Below are positions 1-8,709 of a DNA stretch of 64,000 nucleotides, piece by piece. The DNA comes from Tateyamaria sp. syn59 (GTDB lineage Bacteria > Pseudomonadota > Alphaproteobacteria > Rhodobacterales > Rhodobacteraceae). The position numbers and the translations under genes were made by a program. The notes beneath the pieces were generated by a model. That model was not told the DNA's origin and did not search any database. It was given only the letters and a program-made list of their open reading frames with translations. Numbering within the stretch: the first letter of the stretch is position 1; each line of letters begins with the position of its first letter. The DNA lies in NCBI RefSeq assembly GCF_007995245.1, contig NZ_VCBA01000004.1:186001-250000 (forward strand), read 5' to 3'.

Positions 1-1272
1 GGAACGGGCAAGACAACTGTGATGCTCGGGCTGTTGCGGGCGCTGCGGGATGATGGGCTGGTGGTGCAGCCGTACAAGTCGGGGCCCGACTATATTGACC
101 CGGCCTTTCACCTCGCTGCCGCAGGGCGGGCGTCGTTCAACCTAGACACCTGGGCGATGGACGGGACGCTCTTGGGTGGCGTTGCCGCGCAGATGGACGG
201 CGCGGATATTTGCGTAGCCGAGGGGTCGATGGGTCTGTTCGACGGGGTTGCCACGCGCGGTCAGTCGGGGTTCGGATCGAGTGCGGAGACGGCGTTGACC
301 ATGGGTTGGCCTGTGGTGCTGGTCATCGACGTGGGTGGACAGGCGCAATCGGCAGCAGCCACGGCACTGGGGTTCAAGAGCTACAATCCCGACCTACCCT
401 TTGCCGGAGTTATCCTGAACCGGGTCGCGAGCCCGAGGCATGAGCGGCTGACGCGCTTAGGCATGGAGCGCGCGGGTGTGAAAGTGCTGGGCAGTCTGCC
501 CCGGCGCGGTGATCTGAAGCTGCCCGAGCGCCATTTGGGGCTGATTCAGGCGGTGGAGCACCCTGACCTTGAGGCAGCGATTGCCGGGTATGCGGGGTTC
601 CTGCGCGAGAATGTTGATTTGGACGCGATCAGAATGGCGGCGCAGGCTGGCCCTGCGCCTGACGCGCATCCGCTGCCCAAGCCACCTGCGCAGAAGATCG
701 CGCTGGCCCGTGATGCCGCGTTTTCCTTTACTTATCCGCATCTTCTGGAGGGTTGGCGCTCGGCAGGCGCTGAAATCGCGCCTTTCTCGCCTCTGGCGGA
801 TGAGGCACCGGCCGAAGACGCCGACCTCGTCTGGCTGCCCGGCGGCTATCCCGAATTGCATGGCGAGACGCTGGCGGCGGCTTCCACTTTCAAGGCCGGG
901 CTCTGCAAACATGCCGAGACCCGGCCCGTGCATGGCGAATGCGGCGGCTACATGGTGCTGGGTGCGGGGCTGACGGACAAGGACGGCACGCGGCACGAGA
1001 TGACCGGGCTGTTTGGGCTTGAAACCAGCTTTGAAAAGCGGAAGTTCCATCTGGGCTATCGTCGGGCGGTGCTGGATGCGCCTATGCCGGGGTTTGACGC
1101 CGGTGCGGCGCTGCGCGGGCACGAATTTCACTACACGACCATTCTGGATGAGCCGGATGAACCCTTGGCCCAAGTGGCAGATGCCGACGGCAATCCGGTG
1201 CCCGAGACCGGATCGCGCAAGGGTCATGTGACCGGCACGTTCTTTCACCTCATCACCGGAGAGGCGGGATGA
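1..1272 (+). CDS. cobB: Cobyrinate / hydrogenobyrinate a,c-diamide synthase, 5' end missing
   Basis: ATP- and glutamine-dependent amidation of the a and c side chains of the corrin ring in cobalamin synthesis (cytoplasmic). The reading frame is open from base 1 and begins inside the P-loop (GTGKTT at residues 1-6), so only a short N-terminal piece lies outside the window; the first in-frame ATG at 19 is internal. Further support: YKSGPDYIDP just after the P-loop, the ADLVWLPGGYPELH segment that begins the class I glutamine amidotransferase half, and HGECGGYMVLG, which carries the nucleophile Cys. The C-terminal half ends normally. The stop overlaps the start of cobA by four bases (ATGA), so the two are translationally coupled. 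The family assignment is firm; whether the substrate is the cobyrinate or hydrogenobyrinate form follows from cobF downstream, which points to the aerobic pathway. Confidence 0.95.
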   Translation, partial: GTGKTTVMLGLLRALRDDGLVVQPYKSGPDYIDPAFHLAAAGRASFNLDTWAMDGTLLGGVAAQMDGADICVAEGSMGLFDGVATRGQSGFGSSAETALTMGWPVVLVIDVGGQAQSAAATALGFKSYNPDLPFAGVILNRVASPRHERLTRLGMERAGVKVLGSLPRRGDLKLPERHLGLIQAVEHPDLEAAIAGYAGFLRENVDLDAIRMAAQAGPAPDAHPLPKPPAQKIALARDAAFSFTYPHLLEGWRSAGAEIAPFSPLADEAPAEDADLVWLPGGYPELHGETLAAASTFKAGLCKHAETRPVHGECGGYMVLGAGLTDKDGTRHEMTGLFGLETSFEKRKFHLGYRRAVLDAPMPGFDAGAALRGHEFHYTTILDEPDEPLAQVADADGNPVPETGSRKGHVTGTFFHLITGEAG

Positions 1273-1988
1273 CGGGGTTTGTCAGTTTCGTGGGCTCAGG
1301 CCCCGGTGACCCGGAGTTGTTGACGCTGAAGGCCGTGGACCGGTTGAAGCGGGCCGATGCGGTGCTGTTTGACGACCTGAGTGCCGGGCCGATTTTGGCC
1401 CATGCACGTAGTGGGGCCGATCTGGTCGGCGTGGGCAAGCGGGCCGGTCGCCCGTCGCCCAAGCAGCATCATGTGAGCCAGTTGCTGGTGGAGTATGCGC
1501 AGGAGAACGCCCGCGTTGTGCGTCTGAAGTCGGGTGATGGCGGCACTTTTGGCCGACTGGAGGAAGAGACCGACGCGCTGAAGGCGGCGGGCATTGAATA
1601 CGAGATCATTCCCGGCGTGCCCTCGGCCTGTGCGGCGGCGGCGGCGGCGGGCATTCCCCTGACGCGGCGCCTTACTGCGCGGCGGGTGCAGTTCATCACG
1701 GGCCATGATGTGCGGGGGGCGTTGCCGGAAGATCTGAACATGGCAGCGCTGGCCGATCCGCAGGCGACGACGGTGGTGTTTATGGGGCAGCGGACCTTTC
1801 CCGCGTTGGCGGAGATGCTGATGGATGGCGGGTTGCCGGGGGACACCCCGGCGCTGCTCGCTGAAGGGGTGTCAACTGACGCGCAGGCATTGCACCGGAT
1901 GAGTGTAGCAGACTTGGCCGCACGGCTGCGAGAGGGGGTGAGCGATGCCCCTGCCCTGATCCTCTACGGGGCGCTGGCGGAGGGGTAA
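1269..1988 (+). CDS. cobA: Uroporphyrinogen-III C-methyltransferase (SUMT)
   Basis: SAM-dependent methylation of uroporphyrinogen III at C2 and C7 to precorrin-2, the entry step of the corrin branch. The 239-residue product has the family N-terminus (FVSFVGSGPGDPELLTLKA), the DAVLFDDL segment, the VVRLKSGDGGTFGR motif near residue 80 and the GIEYEIIPGVPSACAAAA motif near residue 115, all typical of SUMT. Length matches single-domain CobA without the CysG dehydrogenase/ferrochelatase part. It starts inside the cobB stop and is followed six bases later by cobF, so the three form one operon. CobA can also feed siroheme, but the neighbours indicate cobalamin. Confidence 0.95.
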   Translation: MTGFVSFVGSGPGDPELLTLKAVDRLKRADAVLFDDLSAGPILAHARSGADLVGVGKRAGRPSPKQHHVSQLLVEYAQENARVVRLKSGDGGTFGRLEEETDALKAAGIEYEIIPGVPSACAAAAAAGIPLTRRLTARRVQFITGHDVRGALPEDLNMAALADPQATTVVFMGQRTFPALAEMLMDGGLPGDTPALLAEGVSTDAQALHRMSVADLAARLREGVSDAPALILYGALAEG

Positions 1989-1993
1989 TTGCC

Positions 1994-2734
1994 TTGGAGC
2001 TTTTTCTGATTGGTATCGGCACGGGCAACCCGGATCACCTGACCGGCGAAGCGCGCCGAGTGATGGCCGAGGCCGATCTGTTTCTGGTGCCGCACAAAGG
2101 CGCAGGCAAAGGCGATCTGGCCGATCTGCGCACACAGATCATCTTGGATGTGCGCGATGACGCCACGGTCGCCCTATTTGATATGCCGGTGCGCGACGAC
2201 AGCCTGCCCTATATCGCGCGCGTGGATGCCTGGCATGACGAGATTGCGCGGATCTGGACCAAGACGATGGCGCAGCATCCCAAGGCCCGCAAAGTTGCGC
2301 TGCTCGTGTGGGGAGATCCTTCGCTTTATGACAGCACCTTGCGCATCGCGGCGCGGTTGGAGCCGAAGCCGGAGATACAGGTGGTTGCCGGGATCACCTC
2401 GGTTCAGGCGCTGACGGCGGCGCATGCGATCCCGCTCAATACGCTCAACGCGCCCGTGACGATCTCGACCGGGCGGCGCTTGCGGGATCACGGCTGGCCT
2501 GAGGGGTGCGAGACGTTGGTGGTGATGCTGGATGGCGATTGTACGTTCCAGAGCCTCGATGGAGCGCGCTTTGACATCTGGTGGGGGGCGTATCTGGGGA
2601 TGCCTGAGCAGATCCTGGAACACGGGCGCCTCGCGGATGTGTCGGCGCGGATCATTGCACGAAGGGCCAAGGCGCGGGCGGCGCATGGGTGGATCATGGA
2701 CACCTATCTGCTCCGGCAACTGCCCGAAAAATAG
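1994..2734 (+). CDS. cobF: Precorrin-6A synthase (deacetylating)
   Basis: SAM-dependent C1 methylation with loss of acetate, converting precorrin-5 to precorrin-6A; CobF is specific to the aerobic cobalamin route. The 246-residue protein opens MELFLIGIGTGNPDHLT and contains VALLVWGDPSLYDSTLRIA and VVAGITSVQALTAAHAIPLN, features of the CobF branch of the tetrapyrrole methylases. The start is TTG at 1994: a strong GGAGGGG lies eight bases upstream, overlapping the end of cobA, and no ATG or GTG fits as well. Last gene of the cob operon in this window; 97 bases separate it from ureD. Confidence 0.93.
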   Translation: MELFLIGIGTGNPDHLTGEARRVMAEADLFLVPHKGAGKGDLADLRTQIILDVRDDATVALFDMPVRDDSLPYIARVDAWHDEIARIWTKTMAQHPKARKVALLVWGDPSLYDSTLRIAARLEPKPEIQVVAGITSVQALTAAHAIPLNTLNAPVTISTGRRLRDHGWPEGCETLVVMLDGDCTFQSLDGARFDIWWGAYLGMPEQILEHGRLADVSARIIARRAKARAAHGWIMDTYLLRQLPEK

Positions 2735-2746
2735 GCGCTTTTTCGG
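2724..2746 (+). terminator. Hairpin at the end of cobF
   Basis: CCGAAAAA and TTTTTCGG form a perfect 8-bp inverted repeat around seven bases, overlapping the cobF stop codon. The stem is AT-rich and there is no separate T tract after it, so it is only a possible terminator of the cob operon. Confidence 0.35.
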
Positions 2747-2831
2747 CGAAATTTCAGGCATTTGGCCGAAGGACTAGCCGAAGGCGTTCAAGAATGGTCA
2801 TATCGGGCGACTTGAGCTGCCGCGAACCTGA

Positions 2832-3662
2832 ATGACTGCCCACCTACCCCTCACTGCTGCAACGCCTGCGCAACCGCGCGCCATCGGCTCTGTTCGGCTG
2901 TCGACCAAGCCAGTTGACGGGCGCACCGTGATTGACGGGCTCTACCAACAGGGCGCGGCGAAGGCCGTCTTTCCAAGGGCCGCGCGTGGCATGACAGCCG
3001 TGCTGCTGAACACGTCGGGCGGCGTGACGGGCGGCGACCGCTTCGACTACGCCGCTACCGCCGGTGCAGGCACACATCTGACGATGACCACGCAGGCCTG
3101 CGAGCGGGCCTATCGCGCACAGCCGGGTGAGGTGGGGCGGGTCGAGACCCGCCTTACTGTGGAAGAGAACGCGACTCTTTGGTGGTTGCCGCAGGAGACG
3201 CTGATCTTTGACGGCTGCGCGATGTCGCGCCGCCTGTCCTGCGATCTGGCCCCCTCGGCCCGCGCGTTGATTGTTGAGCCGATGTGTCTGGGCAGGATCG
3301 CCATGGGCGAGGACGCCGTGCAGGGGCAATTTTCGGACCGGATCGAGGTCAGGCGCGATGGCGCACCGCTGGTGCTGGATGCTTGGTCACTGTCCGGCGA
3401 CATGACCGCACAGATGGCGCGCACGGCCATCGGGGGCGGTGCGACAGCCATGGTCAGCCTGACCTATGTCGCGCCGGACGCAGAGGCGCAGCTTGATCCC
3501 ATCCGCGCCCGTTTGCCCGAGACAGGCGGTGCCAGCCTGTTGACCGACGACACGCTTGTCCTGCGCGCCCTTGCCCCGTCCGGCTATCATCTACGCAAGA
3601 CGCTTTTGCCCATTCTCGATCACCTCACGGGTGGTCATCTGCCCATCTGCTGGAGACTTTAA
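2832..3662 (+). CDS. ureD: Urease accessory protein UreD (UreH)
   Basis: Scaffold of the UreD-UreF-UreG complex that delivers nickel to apo-urease. The 276-residue product shows the family pattern: GAAKAVFPRA near residue 40, VLLNTSGGVTGGDRF near residue 57, TTQACERAYRA near residue 87, WWLPQETLIFDG near residue 117 and the C-terminal YHLRKTLLPILDHLTG. No strong Shine-Dalgarno precedes ATG 2832. It is first in the urease cluster, three bases ahead of ureA, the order common in alphaproteobacteria. Confidence 0.94.
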   Translation: MTAHLPLTAATPAQPRAIGSVRLSTKPVDGRTVIDGLYQQGAAKAVFPRAARGMTAVLLNTSGGVTGGDRFDYAATAGAGTHLTMTTQACERAYRAQPGEVGRVETRLTVEENATLWWLPQETLIFDGCAMSRRLSCDLAPSARALIVEPMCLGRIAMGEDAVQGQFSDRIEVRRDGAPLVLDAWSLSGDMTAQMARTAIGGGATAMVSLTYVAPDAEAQLDPIRARLPETGGASLLTDDTLVLRALAPSGYHLRKTLLPILDHLTGGHLPICWRL

Positions 3663-3665
3663 CCC

Positions 3666-3968
3666 ATGCAACTCACCCCCCGCGAAAAGGATAAGCTGCT
3701 GGTCGCCATGGCCGCCGAGGTGGCGCGCAAGCGGCTGGCGCGCGGCGTCAAGCTGAACCACCCCGAGGCCATCGCCCTGATCACCGACGCGGTGGTCGAG
3801 GGCGCGCGGGATGGACGCTCCGTCGCCGATATGATGGAGGCGGGCGCGCAGGTCATCACCCGCGACCAGTGCATGGAAGGCGTGCCCGAGATGATCCACG
3901 ACGTGCAGGTCGAGGCGACCTTTCCCGACGGCACCAAATTGGTGACCGTGCACAATCCAATCCGCTGA
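3666..3968 (+). CDS. ureA: Urease gamma subunit
   Basis: Smallest structural subunit of the (alpha-beta-gamma)3 nickel urease that hydrolyses urea to ammonia and carbamate in the cytoplasm. The 100-residue length is exactly that of the family. Diagnostic stretches are [56 protein letters not shown] and the HNPI C-terminus. It follows ureD by three bases and is clearly cotranscribed. Confidence 0.97.
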   Translation: MQLTPREKDKLLVAMAAEVARKRLARGVKLNHPEAIALITDAVVEGARDGRSVADMMEAGAQVITRDQCMEGVPEMIHDVQVEATFPDGTKLVTVHNPIR

Positions 3969-3996
3969 GCCGCTGCCAACCCAAGGAGAAATACCC

Positions 3997-4161
3997 ATGA
4001 AAGCATTACGTTTCGCCCTCGCCGCCCCGCTGGTCATGGCGACCCCGGCGTTGGCCCACCCCGGACCCCACACGCATCCGCACGGATCAGAGCCGTGGCT
4101 CGTTGCTATGGGTCTGGCGCTGATCGCGGTGGCCGCAGTGATCATGTGGCGGCGCAAATGA
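3997..4161 (+). CDS. Small exported or membrane His-containing protein between ureA and ureB
   Basis: A 54-residue ORF with AAGGAG six bases before its ATG. Residues 1-20 look like a signal peptide ([13 protein letters not shown]), followed by a short His/Pro-rich stretch ([10 protein letters not shown]), one hydrophobic helix ([17 protein letters not shown]) and a basic RRK tail. Its TGA overlaps the ureB ATG (ATGA at 4158-4161), so it is translationally coupled to ureB. I do not recognise a characterised function. The His residues on the presumed periplasmic side could bind nickel, but that is speculation. The coupling and clear domain layout make it likely to be a real gene. Confidence 0.72.
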   Translation: MKALRFALAAPLVMATPALAHPGPHTHPHGSEPWLVAMGLALIAVAAVIMWRRK

Positions 4162-4463
4162 TCCCCGGCGAAATCATACCCGCTGACGGCAGCATTGAAC
4201 TGAACACTGGCGTTCACGCCATCACGCTGCATGTGGCCAATACCGGCGACCGCCCCGTGCAAGTGGGCAGCCATTATCATTTCGGTGAGGCGAATGCGGC
4301 GCTTGAGTTTGATCGCGATGCGGCGCGTGGGATGCGACTGGATATCGCAGCAGGCACTGCGGTGCGTTTTGAACCCGGTCAGGCGCGTGATGTTCAATTG
4401 ATTCCCATCGGCGGGGCGCGAAAGGTGTATGGATTTAACCAGCAGGTGATGGGCGACCTTTGA
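4158..4463 (+). CDS. ureB: Urease beta subunit
   Basis: Structural beta subunit of urease. The ATG at 4158 gives [16 protein letters not shown], the canonical UreB N-terminus, and a 101-residue protein of normal length; an in-frame extension back to 4095 would read through the upstream small gene in another frame and is not credible. Characteristic motifs are [39 protein letters not shown] and the GARKVYGFN end. The start overlaps the preceding small gene by four bases. Unusually, ureC does not follow directly: three non-urease genes intervene. Confidence 0.97.
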   Translation: MIPGEIIPADGSIELNTGVHAITLHVANTGDRPVQVGSHYHFGEANAALEFDRDAARGMRLDIAAGTAVRFEPGQARDVQLIPIGGARKVYGFNQQVMGDL

Positions 4464-4493
4464 GCAGGGCAACCCCAACGGGAGGAGAGACCC

Positions 4494-5315
4494 ATGTGTG
4501 ATGTATGTGTGATGAACGCGGTCAAGGATCGGATGCTGTCGCGGCGTGATCTGTTCAAGGCGAGCGCTGCTGTCGGAGCGGCGGCAACCGTCGGGATGGC
4601 TGCAGCCCCTGCGGCCATGGCGGCGGGACATGGTGGCGTCGTGGACATGAGCCACAAGCTGAGCCCCGACTTCCCCACCTTTTTCGGTGTGCCCGGCATT
4701 TCGATGGAGCAGAGTTTCAACTTTGCCGAACATGGCTTCAACTTGATGAACCTTGCCGTGAACGAGCATACGGCCACCCATATTGATGCCCCTTTGCACT
4801 TTTCAGCGGATGGCACATCGGTCGACGAAATCCCGGTCAGTGATCTGGTGATCCCGCTGTGCGTCGTGGATATCGCGGCGAAGGCAGCAGAAGATGCTGA
4901 TGCCCAAGTAACGCCGGATGATCTGAAGGCATGGATCGCAGCCAATGGCGACATTCCCGACAAGGCGTGCATTGCCATGCATTCCGGCTGGGCGGCGAAG
5001 TCGGGCGATGCGGCGGCCTATGTTGGGAATGACGCGAACGACGTAAAGCACTTCCCCGGCTTCCACATCGAAGCGACGCAGATGCTGCTGGAGGAGACGA
5101 CTGCCGTCGCGATGGCGGTGGATACGCTGTCCCTTGATCATGGGCCGTCGCCGGACTTTGCCACCCACTATGCGTGGTTGCCGAGCGGGCGCTACGGCAT
5201 CGAGAATCTGGCGGGTCTGGATCAGGTCCCTGCTGCCGGAGCGACCCTTGTCGTGGGTGCGCCCAACCATGTCGGCGGCACCGGTGGTCCGGCCCGCATC
5301 TTTGCGATGGTCTGA
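4494..5315 (+). CDS. Tat-exported cyclase-family metal-dependent hydrolase
   Basis: The 273-residue protein belongs to the cyclase / kynurenine-formamidase-like family: His92, His96, Asp98 and His102 form the HxxxHxDxPxH metal site, and MAVDTLSLDHGPSP near residue 206 and the C-terminal GAPNHVGGTGGPARIFAMV region fit. An N-terminal twin-arginine signal (LSRRDLFKASAAVG, cleavage probably after AMA near residue 43) predicts export folded to the periplasm. GGAGGAGAG precedes ATG 4494. It overlaps the next gene by one base. Substrate unknown; amide or lactone hydrolysis is the family chemistry. Its place inside the urease cluster could mean it releases a urea-related or formamide nitrogen source, but nothing in the sequence proves that. 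Confidence 0.85.
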   Translation: MCDVCVMNAVKDRMLSRRDLFKASAAVGAAATVGMAAAPAAMAAGHGGVVDMSHKLSPDFPTFFGVPGISMEQSFNFAEHGFNLMNLAVNEHTATHIDAPLHFSADGTSVDEIPVSDLVIPLCVVDIAAKAAEDADAQVTPDDLKAWIAANGDIPDKACIAMHSGWAAKSGDAAAYVGNDANDVKHFPGFHIEATQMLLEETTAVAMAVDTLSLDHGPSPDFATHYAWLPSGRYGIENLAGLDQVPAAGATLVVGAPNHVGGTGGPARIFAMV

Positions 5316-5710
5316 TGGCAACCCTGCCGCTCATATCGGACGAGGAGGCCAGCGCCGAGGTGCTGGCCGTTTTCGACGATATTCGTGCGGTGCGGGGGAC
5401 CGAGTACATCAACAACTTCTGGCGGGCATTGGCGCATGATCCGGCGTTGCTGGCCGCCACATGGGGTCGGTTGAAAGAGGTGATAGGACCGGGGGAACTG
5501 GACCCACTGGTCAAGGAGATGCTGTACATCGCTGTGTCCGTGGCAAACGGGTGTGAGTATTGCATTCATTCCCACACCGCAGCGGCGCGGGCCAAGGGGA
5601 TGTCAGAGGCGCAGTACGGGGAGTTGCTTGGGGTCATTGGCATGGCGATGCAGACCAATGGGTTGGTGACAGCTATGCAAGTTGAGGTGGATGATGCGTT
5701 TTTGGCTTAG
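5315..5710 (+). CDS. Carboxymuconolactone decarboxylase / AhpD-like protein
   Basis: The ATG at 5315 overlaps the TGA of the preceding gene and gives a 131-residue protein; the longer frame upstream is an out-of-frame shadow. VSVANGCEYCIHSH contains Cys80, Cys83 and His87, the CxxCxxxH redox motif of the alkylhydroperoxidase D-like family. The preceding segment (DPLVKEMLYIAVSVANG) is the usual family helix. Probably a small cytoplasmic thiol peroxidase or disulfide reductase; a catabolic decarboxylase role is unlikely because of the CxxC motif. Coupled to the cyclase-family gene and overlapping the next gene, so part of an inserted three-gene block. Confidence 0.83.
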   Translation: MATLPLISDEEASAEVLAVFDDIRAVRGTEYINNFWRALAHDPALLAATWGRLKEVIGPGELDPLVKEMLYIAVSVANGCEYCIHSHTAAARAKGMSEAQYGELLGVIGMAMQTNGLVTAMQVEVDDAFLA

Positions 5711-6044
5711 CGTTGCGTTCTTTTGCGTCGCCGGGATGGCCCAGGCCGCCTGCCCTGGTCAGACACAGATCGAGATCAACCAATGTGCCGCGGCACGTTA
5801 TGCGCAATCCGATGCGCAACTGAATGCGGTCTGGCCTCAGGTCAAAGGCTATATGGACAGCGTGGGTGCTGGCCCTCTGCTTCTGGATGCGCAGCGCAAA
5901 TGGCTAGCCTACCGGGATGCGACCTGTTCGGCGGAGATTGCACCCTATGGCGGCGGCAGCATCCAGCCCCTGATCTGGTACGACTGCCTGAACAGGGTCA
6001 CGTTGACGCGCACGTATGAACTGCAGGAATTGATGCAGCCATGA
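5694..6044 (+). CDS. Secreted LprI / DUF1311-like protein
   Basis: The 116-residue product has a signal peptide (MRFWLSVAFFCVAGMAQA) followed by a mature domain with four Cys and the pattern CPGQTQIEINQCAAARYAQSD ... LLDAQRKWLAYRDATCSAE, typical of lysozyme-inhibitor LprI-type proteins. The start at ATG 5694 (or 5691) is supported by GAGGTG just upstream; it overlaps the AhpD-like gene by 17 bases. Periplasmic, disulfide-bonded, function in this organism unknown. Last of three non-urease genes between ureB and ureC. Confidence 0.75.
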   Translation: MRFWLSVAFFCVAGMAQAACPGQTQIEINQCAAARYAQSDAQLNAVWPQVKGYMDSVGAGPLLLDAQRKWLAYRDATCSAEIAPYGGGSIQPLIWYDCLNRVTLTRTYELQELMQP

Positions 6045-6166
6045 CGCGGCCGAGCTTCTCACAGCCTGGCGCTGTCTTTGCGGTGTGTCCCACACTGGCC
6101 GGCACTGCATCAATTGGAAACGCGCTTCCATTGGCCGGACGCGCCCCAAACGAACGGAATTGATCC

Positions 6167-7927
6167 ATGCCCACATCCATCTCCCGCCGCGACTATGCCG
6201 CCATGTTTGGCCCCACCGTGGGCGACAAGGTGCGTCTCGCCGACACCGACCTGATCATCGAGGTGGAGCGTGACCTGACCGCCGAAGCTGCAGGCCAAGC
6301 GGCCACGGGCGGCAGTGGCGACAACGCCATGCTTTATGGCGAAGAGGTAAAGTTTGGCGGTGGCAAGGTCATCCGCGACGGGATGGGGCAGTCTCAGGTG
6401 ACGCGGGCCGAGGGTGCCGTTGATACTGTCATCACCAATGCGCTGATCGTGGACTGGACCGGCATCTACAAGGCCGATGTGGGTCTGAAGGACGGGCGCA
6501 TCGCCGCCGTGGGCAAGGCGGGCAATCCCGACACGCAACCCGGTGTGAACATCATCATCGGGCCGGGGACGGAGGCCATTGCGGGGGAGGGCAAGATCCT
6601 GACCGCAGGGGGCTTTGACAGCCATATCCACTTCATCTGCCCGCAACAGATTGACGACGCTCTGCATTCTGGTCTGACAACAATGCTGGGTGGCGGGACC
6701 GGACCTGCGCACGGCACGCTGGCCACGACGGTGACCCCAGGGCCTTGGCATCTGGGCCGAATGTTGCAGGCCGCCGATGCGTTTCCGATGAACCTGGCCT
6801 TTGCGGGCAAGGGCAACGCCTCGCTGCCTGCCGCCTTGGAGGAGCAGGTGAAGGCAGGCGCCTGTGCAATGAAGCTGCATGAGGATTGGGGCACGACGCC
6901 GGGCGCGATTGACTGCTGCCTGTCGGTGGCGGACGACATGGACGTGCAGGTGATGATCCACACCGACACTCTGAATGAGTCCGGGTTTGTAGAGAACACG
7001 GTCGCCGCCATGAAGGGCCGCACGATCCACGCCTTCCACACCGAAGGCGCGGGTGGCGGGCACGCACCGGACATCATCAAGATTTGCGGGGAGGAGCATG
7101 TGCTCCCCTCCTCCACCAACCCGACGCGGCCCTTTACGGTGAACACGCTCGAAGAACATCTCGATATGCTCATGGTGTGCCACCATTTGGACAAATCGAT
7201 CCCCGAAGACGTCGCCTTTGCCGAGAGCCGTATCCGGCGCGAGACCATCGCGGCCGAAGACATCCTGCACGACATGGGTGCGTTTTCGATCATCGCGTCC
7301 GACAGTCAGGCCATGGGCCGTGTGGGAGAGGTCATCATCCGCACCTGGCAGACCGCCGACAAGATGAAGAAGCAGCGCGGCGCATTGCCCGAGGAGACGG
7401 GCGACAACGACAACGCGCGCGTGCGCCGCTACATTGCGAAATACACCATCAACCCAGCAATTGCGCATGGGATCAGCCACGAGATCGGCTCCATCGAAGT
7501 GGGCAAGCGGGCGGACCTGTGCCTGTGGAACACAGCGTTTTTCGGGGTGAAGCCCGAGATGGTGCTGCTGGGCGGAACCATCGCCTGCGCGCAGATGGGT
7601 GATCCGAATGCGTCCATTCCGACGCCGCAGCCGGTCTATACCCGGCCCATGTTCGGAGCCTATGGCCGGTCGGTCGAACGCTCTGCCGTGACATTCGTGT
7701 CGGCAGCAGCACAGGCCGAAGGGGTTGGCGCGGCGCTTGGTCTGGCGAAGGACACAGTGGCTGTGCAGAACACGCGGAACATCGGGAAGAAGGACCTGAA
7801 GCTGAACGACGCGACGCCAGAGGTTGAGGTGCATCCCGAGACCTACGAGGTGCGAGCGGATGGGGAGTTACTGACCTGCCAGCCTGCTGAAGTGCTGCCG
7901 ATGGCGCAGCGGTATTTTCTGTTTTGA
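6167..7927 (+). CDS. ureC: Urease alpha (catalytic) subunit
   Basis: Catalytic subunit carrying the dinickel site. The 586-residue protein retains all ligands, shifted by exactly 19 from the classical enterobacterial numbering: His153 and His155 (SHIHF), carbamylated Lys236 ([11 protein letters not shown]), His265 ([10 protein letters not shown]), His291 ([13 protein letters not shown]), Asp379 ([10 protein letters not shown]), plus flap Cys338-His339 (MVCHHL). The offset comes from an in-frame insert of about 19 residues (about 37-56, Ala/Gly-rich) between VERD and [14 protein letters not shown] 6167 gives the standard [24 protein letters not shown] start. It is separated from ureB by three unrelated genes and from ureE by three more. 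Confidence 0.97.
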   Translation: MPTSISRRDYAAMFGPTVGDKVRLADTDLIIEVERDLTAEAAGQAATGGSGDNAMLYGEEVKFGGGKVIRDGMGQSQVTRAEGAVDTVITNALIVDWTGIYKADVGLKDGRIAAVGKAGNPDTQPGVNIIIGPGTEAIAGEGKILTAGGFDSHIHFICPQQIDDALHSGLTTMLGGGTGPAHGTLATTVTPGPWHLGRMLQAADAFPMNLAFAGKGNASLPAALEEQVKAGACAMKLHEDWGTTPGAIDCCLSVADDMDVQVMIHTDTLNESGFVENTVAAMKGRTIHAFHTEGAGGGHAPDIIKICGEEHVLPSSTNPTRPFTVNTLEEHLDMLMVCHHLDKSIPEDVAFAESRIRRETIAAEDILHDMGAFSIIASDSQAMGRVGEVIIRTWQTADKMKKQRGALPEETGDNDNARVRRYIAKYTINPAIAHGISHEIGSIEVGKRADLCLWNTAFFGVKPEMVLLGGTIACAQMGDPNASIPTPQPVYTRPMFGAYGRSVERSAVTFVSAAAQAEGVGAALGLAKDTVAVQNTRNIGKKDLKLNDATPEVEVHPETYEVRADGELLTCQPAEVLPMAQRYFLF

Positions 7928-7929
7928 AG

Positions 7930-8532
7930 ATGTTCATGGCACGGATCGCTCAACTCGCATGTTTGCTTGCGCTGCCGGGGACAGCGATGGCCTGCCCCAC
8001 TTCGGCTGATCTGGATACTGGTGTCCGGTTCGAACTCGCCAGTGGCGAGTGGGAGACGTTCCGCCGCATCTCTGACGCAGTCATCGAGGCGACGTTCTAC
8101 TATGAGCCTGGAGAGGCGACGCAAGTTTCGCTGAGCCAGGGGATCTATATTCTCAGCATAATCGAAGTTGAGAGTAACGCGCTTGTCCCCAGCACGCGCG
8201 AAACTTTCACCTATCCTTTACGCCCCGGCGAGATGCCCGATCCTGCCGGTGGAGGTGGTTGGAACGTAGAGGCTACCCTCCTATCGTCGGGTGGGCTCGA
8301 CCGGGAAATCCAGAGCTACACGTTCGGCACATCACGCAGACAGGGCTATGGCGCGTGCTTTTACGAGATGATCCCGATCACCTATCGCTACCGCCTTGAG
8401 GGTGAGGAAGAGACCGGGACGGATGAACTGCATTATCTTCCGGAATTGGGCATCAGCTATCTGGCTGCGTCTCGCGGCAACGACTACGACGACCGCTATG
8501 ACTATGTTTCGATCAAGGCGTTGGAGCCATGA
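7930..8532 (+). CDS. Secreted hypothetical protein
   Basis: The 200-residue product starts two bases after the ureC stop (ATG 7930; ATG 7936 is equally possible). A signal peptide (ARIAQLACLLALPGTAMA) is followed by CPTSADLDTG and a mature region rich in Glu, Tyr and Thr, with a DDRYDYVSIKALEP end. No family recognised. The mature protein looks beta-rich, without membrane segments. The last codons overlap a 49-codon ORF (ATGA). Position directly after ureC implies cotranscription with urease; nothing indicates a role in it. Confidence 0.6.
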   Translation: MFMARIAQLACLLALPGTAMACPTSADLDTGVRFELASGEWETFRRISDAVIEATFYYEPGEATQVSLSQGIYILSIIEVESNALVPSTRETFTYPLRPGEMPDPAGGGGWNVEATLLSSGGLDREIQSYTFGTSRRQGYGACFYEMIPITYRYRLEGEEETGTDELHYLPELGISYLAASRGNDYDDRYDYVSIKALEP

Positions 8533-8678
8533 TTGCTTACCTTTTGGTCAACATCCGGCCCTCACATCAGGTGATGCAAAACGCGGACTGGCATACCTGC
8601 ATCAAGGCATTTGGGTATGCGTGTGCAGAAACCCTGCCATGCGCCTACACGTCTGACCAAAGCAACGGCAAAGCTTAA
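8529..8678 (+). CDS. Possible 49-residue protein, translationally coupled
   Basis: An ATG overlapping the previous TGA (ATGA at 8529-8532) opens a 49-codon frame encoding a Cys-containing peptide (C24, C32, C39) beginning MIAYLLVNIRPSH. No family recognised. The four-base overlap is the only positive evidence; composition is unremarkable and the frame could be fortuitous. Confidence 0.3.
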   Translation: MIAYLLVNIRPSHQVMQNADWHTCIKAFGYACAETLPCAYTSDQSNGKA

Positions 8679-8709
8679 ATTACCAAGGGAGAAACAAAAC
8701 AGGTGTCCC

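Noticed and set aside
6110-7834. 574-codon minus-strand frame opposite ureC
   Set aside because: Antisense shadow of a urease gene with all catalytic residues; product has no recognisable domain.
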